A program made the position numbers and the translations under genes. The notes beneath the pieces were generated by a model. It worked only from the letters and a program-made list of their open reading frames with translations. It had not been told where the DNA came from and did no database searches. Below, in pieces: positions 34,523 through 39,454 of a stretch of DNA of 39,454 nt; positions within the stretch are counted from its first letter, which is position 1; every line of letters starts with the position of its first letter. Source of the DNA: Kiritimatiellia bacterium (lineage in GTDB: Bacteria > Verrucomicrobiota > Kiritimatiellia > JAQICX01); the NCBI GenBank assembly GCA_027858345.1, contig JAQICX010000060.1, positions 1 through 39,454 of the forward strand. Direction: 5' to 3'.

Positions 34523-35287
34523 TTATGCTTCAATAGCAGCTTTAACCAAAGCCACAAAAGATGGAGCTTTTAGAGCTGCACCACCGATCAGACCACCATC
34601 AATATCAGGCTGGCTAAGCAGTTCTGCTGCATTTTCTGGTTTCATGCTACCGCCATATTGAATTCTGATTCCGTCAGCAGTTGCTTGATCAGAAATTTCA
34701 GCCAGTGTTTTACGGATAAATGCATGCATTTCCTGAGCTTGTTCAGGAGAAGCTGTCAAGCCTGTTCCGATAGCCCATACTGGTTCATAAGCAACGACAA
34801 CTTTAGCCAAACTAGCACCTAGACCAGCCAAACTTCCTTTTAGTTGAGCACTTACAACTGCTTCTTGTGTGTTTGATTCTCTTTCTTCAAGAGTTTCACC
34901 AACACATACGATTGGAATAAGACCAGCAGCAATAGCTGCTTTTGCCTTCTTGTTTACAATTTCATCTGTTTCACCAAAGTACTCACGTCTTTCACTATGA
35001 CCTAGGATAACGTAATGACAGTATAGGTTACGTAACATTGATGCTGAGATTTCGCCCGTGTATGCACCTTCAGCTTCCCAATGCATATTCTGTGCACCAA
35101 GTTTGATATTTGTGTCACCAATAACGTTGCTAACAGTGTCAAGAGATGTGAATGTTGGGCAAACAACCACATCTACTTCGTTCACATTTGCAAGATCAAG
35201 TTTAATTGCTTGAGCGAGTTCTTTTGAATCCTCTGCAGTTTTATTCATTTTCCAGTTACCAGCAATTATTTTTTTTCTCATCTTCAT
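34523..35287 (-). CDS. tpiA: Triosephosphate isomerase
   Basis: A ~254-residue TIM-barrel enzyme interconverting dihydroxyacetone phosphate and glyceraldehyde-3-phosphate in the cytoplasm. Seen: the N-terminal AGNWKMNK (Asn/Lys of the active site), ILGHSERR with the catalytic His, AYEPVWAIGTG with the catalytic Glu, and the phosphate-binding YGGSMKPEN loop. I place the start at the ATG at 35287 (MKMRKKIIAGNWK); the frame stays open to 35356 but the extra residues are not family-like, and the ATG at 35281 is an equally possible start. It sits between pgk and secG. Confidence 0.96.
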   Translation of the reverse strand: MKMRKKIIAGNWKMNKTAEDSKELAQAIKLDLANVNEVDVVVCPTFTSLDTVSNVIGDTNIKLGAQNMHWEAEGAYTGEISASMLRNLYCHYVILGHSERREYFGETDEIVNKKAKAAIAAGLIPIVCVGETLEERESNTQEAVVSAQLKGSLAGLGASLAKVVVAYEPVWAIGTGLTASPEQAQEMHAFIRKTLAEISDQATADGIRIQYGGSMKPENAAELLSQPDIDGGLIGGAALKAPSFVALVKAAIEA

Positions 35288-35390
35288 TTTATATATTTCT
35301 TTCAGTTTCTTTAATTGTAGAATTTTTAATTTTATAAATAGATTGCGGAGCAACACATCTAACTATTTACCATTTACTATTAACTAAATC

Positions 35391-36638
35391 TTATTTATCA
35401 TCAAGAGCGATAATGCCTGGCAGTTGTTTTCCTTCCAGAAATTCTAAGCTTGCACCACCACCAGTTGATATATGTGACATTTTATCGGCTAAGCCACTAA
35501 CGTTAACAGCAGCAACAGAGTCACCACCACCAATGATACTAATAGAATCACTATCAGCAACAGCTTTGCAAATTTCCATTGTTCCTGAAGCAAAGTTTGA
35601 CATTTCAAAACATCCCATTGGACCATTCCATACAATTGTTTTTGATTTTAGAATTTCTTCTTTATATGCGGCAACAGTTTCAGGACCAATATCTAAAGCG
35701 AGATATCCATCATCAATATTGCTACCGACAATTTTGATATCAGCATCGTTAGAGAATGCATCAGCTTCTTTATTATCAACAGGAAGCATAAACTTCACAC
35801 CTTTAGCCTTTGCTTTAGCCATAATTTCCTTTGCGGTATCAAGCAAATCATCTTCACATAGCGAACCACCAATGCTATATCCAAGTGATTTATAGAAAGT
35901 GTAAGCCATTCCACCACCAATTAAGATTGTGTCAACTTTTTCCATTAAGCTCATCATAACTTCAAGTTTACCAGAAACTTTTGCACCACCAATAATTGCA
36001 ATAAAAGGCTTTGTTGGGTTGGCAATAGCATTACCTAAATATTCAATTTCTTTTTCCAGCAAGAAGCCAGCAACAGATGTATCCATGAACTTAGTGACAA
36101 CTGCCATTGAAGCATGCGCTCTATGTGCAGTACCAAACGCATCATCAACATAGATATCGGCAAGAGAAGCAAGCTCTTTAGCAAATGCATCTTGTTTGAT
36201 TTTCATATCTCCTTTTGCAGCAGCTTTATCCTCGGCTGTTGCATCTTCAGCAATATTAACTTTACCCTCTTCTTCTGGATGGAAACGAAGATTTTCCAGA
36301 ACCAAGATATCGCCTGCAGCAAGTTCATCAGCCATCGCTTTCACATCTTCGCCAATACAATCAGGAGCAAATTTAACATTCTTGCCTGTAATTTTTGCAA
36401 GATAGTCAGCAGCAGGTTTCAAACTGAACTCAGGGTTTACTTTTCCTTTAGGACGTCCCAGATGACTCATAAGAATTAACGATGCACCAGCATCTAAAAT
36501 ATAATTAACAGACGGAAGTGCTGCCTGAATTCGCGTATCATCAGTAATAGCACCATCTTTTAAAGGCACATTAAAATCAACTCTCATCAATACTTTTTTG
36601 CCTGAAAATTCCACATCTTTTATTGTTTTCTTGTTCAT
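35391..36638 (-). CDS. pgk: Phosphoglycerate kinase
   Basis: A 415-residue cytoplasmic glycolytic kinase (1,3-bisphosphoglycerate + ADP to 3-phosphoglycerate + ATP). The signature VLMRVDFNVPLKDG is near the N-terminus, SHLGRPKG and ENLRFHPEEEGK follow, then VDDAFGTAHRAHAS, AIIGGAKVSGKLE and the C-terminal nucleotide loop IIGGGDSVAAV with STGGGASLEFLEGK. An alanine/aspartate-rich insertion (~110-125) follows the ENLRF motif. The ATG at 36638 is preceded by AAAGG; an upstream in-frame ATG at 36680 gives a non-conserved extension. First gene of pgk-tpiA-secG. Confidence 0.96.
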   Translation of the reverse strand: MNKKTIKDVEFSGKKVLMRVDFNVPLKDGAITDDTRIQAALPSVNYILDAGASLILMSHLGRPKGKVNPEFSLKPAADYLAKITGKNVKFAPDCIGEDVKAMADELAAGDILVLENLRFHPEEEGKVNIAEDATAEDKAAAKGDMKIKQDAFAKELASLADIYVDDAFGTAHRAHASMAVVTKFMDTSVAGFLLEKEIEYLGNAIANPTKPFIAIIGGAKVSGKLEVMMSLMEKVDTILIGGGMAYTFYKSLGYSIGGSLCEDDLLDTAKEIMAKAKAKGVKFMLPVDNKEADAFSNDADIKIVGSNIDDGYLALDIGPETVAAYKEEILKSKTIVWNGPMGCFEMSNFASGTMEICKAVADSDSISIIGGGDSVAAVNVSGLADKMSHISTGGGASLEFLEGKQLPGIIALDDK

Positions 36639-36754
36639 AATTATAACCTTTATATATTTTTTTATAAATTTTTCAAACACTTATATTGCACTAAAATACT
36701 AATCACACACTTTTCTGCAATATAAAGTTTATGCCTTATAACTGAAGGGTCTGT

Positions 36755-36783
36755 TTTATACTATATATGAGGACTTTAGTCAA
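36755..36783 (-). promoter_or_regulatory. Promoter of the pgk-tpiA-secG operon
   Basis: A -35 box TTGACT (36783-36778) and a -10 box TATAAA (36760-36755) with a 17-base spacer on the minus strand, about 115 bases ahead of the pgk start. It is back to back with the lpt gene promoter. Confidence 0.8.
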
Positions 36784-36830
36784 TATTTCTTTTGGTAATT
36801 TAACTTAAAACCCTATTTTACTAAAAAATC

Positions 36831-36859
36831 TTGAAGTTTCCACTGTTATTTATTAGTAT
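36831..36859 (+). promoter_or_regulatory. Probable promoter of the lptF/lptG-like gene
   Basis: TTGAAG (36831-36836) and TAGTAT (36854-36859) are separated by 17 bases, about 60 bases before the start codon. The -10 match is only 4 of 6. Confidence 0.5.
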
Positions 36860-36917
36860 GTCAAATAACTTGAAAATATAATTCAAACCAGAGAATAGAT
36901 TAGAAACAAAAACATAT

Positions 36918-38027
36918 ATGAAGATAATTGACAAACACCTGCTCAAAGAACATTTAACTCCCGTGTTTTACTGCCTTTTTGGATTTTCCATGCTTAGTAT
37001 AATTATAGACCTTTTAAGCAACTTATCCAGTTTTTTACAGGCACAGCTCCCTACAATATACATAGCACGATATTATTTATGCACACTTGGCGAGATGGTT
37101 GACTTTCTTTTACCAGCATCTCTACTATTTGCAACACTTTATGTTTTATGGCATCTAACAAACTCTAATGAGTTAATGGCAATTCGATCAAGTGGAATAT
37201 CATTTTACAGAATGATGTTACCGTTCATGCTTACAGGTCTGTTTTTCAGTCTATTGCTTATTTTACTTAAGTTAACAATTATTCCTGGTGGGCTTCAATG
37301 GGCAGACAATCTAAAGCAGCATGATTTTATACTTGGCAAAGATGATGCATATCAAAATATCACGTATTATAACGAAAAAGATATTAGAATTTGGCAAATG
37401 GGATCATATTTACCTAAATCATCAACAAATCAGACAACCATAACCAATCTGCAACTCAGCAAAGAGCGGGCGGACGGAACAAGAGAGTGGGTAATGTCAA
37501 CTGAGAAAGCTCTGTTCTTAGACGGAGAATGGTGGTTTCTTGAAGTAGACAAATTGATTAATTATGATGAGAATGATAACCCTGTCGAGAATAAATCCAA
37601 CCTTTTTTCTGCTGATCAATCACATCTTATGCGTTTAAAGGGCTTAACTGAAACACCTTTTGACATGGATATCGAGCTAAAACCATGGGACTATCTAACT
37701 TTAAAAGAACGGACTAGATACCTAAAGAATCATCCAGGACTTACAGAGATGAATGCAAAGAAATATGACATATATGACACCTTCAGTTTCCCATTTTCAT
37801 GCCTAATAGTTATATTGTTTGCAATTCCAACAGGAGCAAAAACAGCCAGAACCAATCCGCTATCAACAATTTTCATTGCGATACTTGCCTTTTTCGGATA
37901 CTATACTCTATACGTACTAAGTGAATACTTGTGTAAACGCGGAATACTGCCTCCTCTATTGGCAGCTTGGCTTGCAAATTTAGTTTTCTTGACAATCGGT
38001 GGATACATGACTGTTAAGATGCACTAA
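36918..38027 (+). CDS. LptF/LptG-family lipopolysaccharide export permease (YjgP/YjgQ)
   Basis: A 369-residue inner-membrane protein with the LptF/G plan: N-terminal MKIIDKHLLKEHLTPVF leading into hydrophobic segments at ~12-35, ~58-78 and ~100-122, a large periplasmic beta-rich domain (~130-290), and three C-terminal membrane segments (~292-312, ~316-340, ~345-365) following FSFPFSCLIVILFA. With LptBC it would lift lipopolysaccharide toward the outer membrane, so the cell is diderm. Only one of the pair is present here; whether it is F or G cannot be told. No strong ribosome-binding site is visible before the ATG. Confidence 0.88.
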   Translation: MKIIDKHLLKEHLTPVFYCLFGFSMLSIIIDLLSNLSSFLQAQLPTIYIARYYLCTLGEMVDFLLPASLLFATLYVLWHLTNSNELMAIRSSGISFYRMMLPFMLTGLFFSLLLILLKLTIIPGGLQWADNLKQHDFILGKDDAYQNITYYNEKDIRIWQMGSYLPKSSTNQTTITNLQLSKERADGTREWVMSTEKALFLDGEWWFLEVDKLINYDENDNPVENKSNLFSADQSHLMRLKGLTETPFDMDIELKPWDYLTLKERTRYLKNHPGLTEMNAKKYDIYDTFSFPFSCLIVILFAIPTGAKTARTNPLSTIFIAILAFFGYYTLYVLSEYLCKRGILPPLLAAWLANLVFLTIGGYMTVKMH

Positions 38028-38200
38028 AACTAAGAGTAAAGGTTGAGATTGAGGTTAAGAACTGGCTACCAGTTGCAGAGGCTTGTCCGCCTTAACCTAG
38101 CAGGCGAAGGCTGGAAGGGACGAAGGCGGATGCCAGCAGTAAGAAGTTGGACGTAATAAGTGATAAGTAATAAATCGGTTGCCAAACTAAAAACTTTTAA
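38028..38200. repeat. Spacer repeat between the lpt gene and pilT
   Basis: The stretch at 38036-38065 (GTTGAGATTGAGGTTAAG) echoes the GGTTAAGATTAAGG tract at ~18040. The part at 38089-38140 contains GTCCGCCTTAACC ... GAAGGCGGATGCC, an imperfect palindrome similar to GC-rich units elsewhere in the window. No gene seen. Confidence 0.5.
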
Positions 38201-38223
38201 TAAAAATTAATTAGGAGACCAAA

Positions 38224-39315
38224 ATGTCTTTAATAAACCAAATAACAAAAATTGCAATTGATCATGAAGCTTCAGATATACACCTAAAAGCTGGTGCACC
38301 ACCAATATTGAGAATAAACAGCGAACTAAATCCTCTTGATTTACCAGACTTGTCCAATGAGGATATGGACACAATAATCAATGGCATTGTTCCGAATCAT
38401 TCAAAGATTGCATTCGCAGAGAGCAACGAAGCTGACTTTTCTATTGATATGCTAGACATTGGACGCTTTAGAGTGAATCTGTTTGTCGGCAAAGGCAAGT
38501 CAACAATTGCCATGAGACACGTTAAAAGTGATATCCCGACATTTGAAACACTGAATCTACCATCTGAAATTAATAGAATTGCGGGGCTTAGACGTGGAAT
38601 TGTTCTTATCGCAGGAATAACAGGTTCTGGTAAGTCATCAACAATTGCAGCAATCTTAAATCAGATTAACAAAACAAGGTATTCAAGAATTATAACAATT
38701 GAGGATCCAGTTGAATACAATTTTAAAGATAATAAATCCATAATTACTCAGCGTGAAGTTGGTATTGACACCAAAGATTTTCATTCAGCACTCAAGTCAC
38801 TTATGAGACAAGATCCTGATATTATCTTTATTGGTGAAATGCGAGATCAAGTCAGTATAAACGCTGCCCTATTAGCGGCAGAAACTGGTCACCTAGTGTT
38901 TTCTACCATACATGCAGCAACATCTGATGCAGCAATTAACAGAATGATGGATGTGTTCCCTTCGGCAGAACAGGACTCAGTGCGTCTTGCAATTGCATCA
39001 TGTATGAATACAATCGTTTGTCAAAGGCTTGTCCCGGCAAATCTACCCGTTGGAGTTGTACCTGCTGTTGAAATTATGTTAAATACGCCAACAGTCAAAA
39101 AAAATATTGAGTTAAATCGCCTGACAACATTATCAACAGCTATCTCAACCGGACGTCAAGATGGCATGCTTTCATTTGACCAATCAATATATAGGTTGAT
39201 TAAAAAAGGTTGGATTTCAGAAGCTGACGGAATGAAATATGCAACCAGCCCTGAAAGTCTCAAGATGAACCTACAAGGAATCTTCCTTGACAACCAAAAC
39301 AAAATCCTGGGATAA
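38224..39315 (+). CDS. pilT: PilT, type IV pilus retraction ATPase
   Basis: A 363-residue secretion ATPase of the PilT/VirB11 superfamily. Walker A GITGSGKSST (131-140), Asp-box IIFIGEMRD, and the PilT signature TGHLVFSTIHAATSDAAINRMMD are all present, along with the N-terminal ASDIHLKAG typical of PilT. Length is normal. It powers pilus retraction for twitching or surface movement and DNA uptake. AGGAG lies eight bases before the ATG. No other pilus gene is next to it here; PilU is the closest alternative, but the N-terminus favours PilT. Confidence 0.93.
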   Translation: MSLINQITKIAIDHEASDIHLKAGAPPILRINSELNPLDLPDLSNEDMDTIINGIVPNHSKIAFAESNEADFSIDMLDIGRFRVNLFVGKGKSTIAMRHVKSDIPTFETLNLPSEINRIAGLRRGIVLIAGITGSGKSSTIAAILNQINKTRYSRIITIEDPVEYNFKDNKSIITQREVGIDTKDFHSALKSLMRQDPDIIFIGEMRDQVSINAALLAAETGHLVFSTIHAATSDAAINRMMDVFPSAEQDSVRLAIASCMNTIVCQRLVPANLPVGVVPAVEIMLNTPTVKKNIELNRLTTLSTAISTGRQDGMLSFDQSIYRLIKKGWISEADGMKYATSPESLKMNLQGIFLDNQNKILG

Positions 39316-39337
39316 CAAATCAATTAATAATTTATAG

Positions 39338-39376
39338 AGCCTCTTTCAAAAGTCTTCTGAGGCTTGTATTTTTTGC
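39338..39376 (+). terminator. Possible terminator after pilT
   Basis: AGCCTC (39338-39343) pairs with GAGGCT (39359-39364) around a 15-base loop and is followed by TGTATTTTTT. The stem is short and the loop long, so strength is uncertain. Confidence 0.5.
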
Positions 39377-39416
39377 GACAAAAGACTCATAAATTGTTTA
39401 AAAAAATGGGCATCCA

Positions 39417-39425
39417 TGTTATAAT
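39417..39425 (+). promoter_or_regulatory. Extended -10 promoter for a gene beyond the window
   Basis: TGTTATAAT is a perfect extended -10 element (TGnTATAAT). The -35 region is poor (TTGTTT at a 20-base spacing). Any gene it drives lies past the end of the window. Confidence 0.45.
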
Positions 39426-39454
39426 GTAGCTATATCATAAACAAGATTATAACA

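Noticed and set aside
1-39454. tRNA and rRNA genes
   Set aside because: No T-loop GGTTCGAATCC-type sequence in a cloverleaf context and no rRNA signature was found on either strand by eye.

Overview
This is a 39.4 kb chromosomal window from a strictly anaerobic, probably fermentative and polysaccharide-degrading bacterium. It most likely belongs to the PVC superphylum (Lentisphaerota, Kiritimatiellota or Verrucomicrobiota). The clues are a secreted GLUG-repeat protein whose C-terminus carries the NLLKYAIGLNP-type motif common in that superphylum, a secreted heparinase-like lyase, GH31 and GH42 enzymes, and long gene-free spacers filled with mosaic palindromic repeats. The phylum call is inference; no rRNA or tRNA gene is visible.

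Layout. 1-3.5 kb: a lone UPF0371/DUF1846 gene between two copies of a ~175 bp direct repeat, in repeat-rich spacer. 3.5-11.2 kb (minus): GH42-like glycosidase, GLUG surface protein and GH31 alpha-glucosidase. 12.1-17.6 kb (minus): hydC-hydB-hydA, a trimeric electron-bifurcating type [FeFe]-hydrogenase; HydB is fused to a GltD-like NAD(P)H/FAD module and is split by a one-base frameshift. 17.6-19.2 kb: spacer with a cluster of strong hairpins and a ~100 bp remnant of a second hydA. 19.2-29.5 kb (minus): a compact 13-gene operon, rex-hypF'-hypC-hypD-hypE-hypA-hypB, four subunits of a group 3b-like NAD(P)-linked [NiFe]-hydrogenase, maturation protease and nickel permease. It is headed by a promoter overlaid with Rex operator sequences. 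29.5-31 kb: two decayed genes. 31.1-33.9 kb: secreted heparinase II/III-like lyase. 34.1-36.7 kb (minus): pgk-tpiA-secG with a clear promoter and terminator. 36.9-39.3 kb (plus): LptF/LptG-family permease and pilT.

How it fits together. Sugars released by the glycosidases and lyase feed glycolysis (pgk, tpiA). Excess reductant can be discharged as H2: the HydABC complex would couple NADH (and perhaps NADPH, through the GltD module) and ferredoxin to H2, while the group 3b enzyme couples NAD(P)H to H2 reversibly. Rex, an NADH/NAD+ sensor, is the first gene of the NiFe operon and probably represses it when NADH is low.

Most notable: a HypF reduced to its Kae1-like carbamoyltransferase domain with no acylphosphatase, zinc-finger or YrdC part; the hydB frameshift inside a HydB-GltD fusion; the Rex-controlled promoter; the hydA remnant abutting the NiFe operon; and an unexplained multi-hairpin element at about 18.3-18.6 kb.
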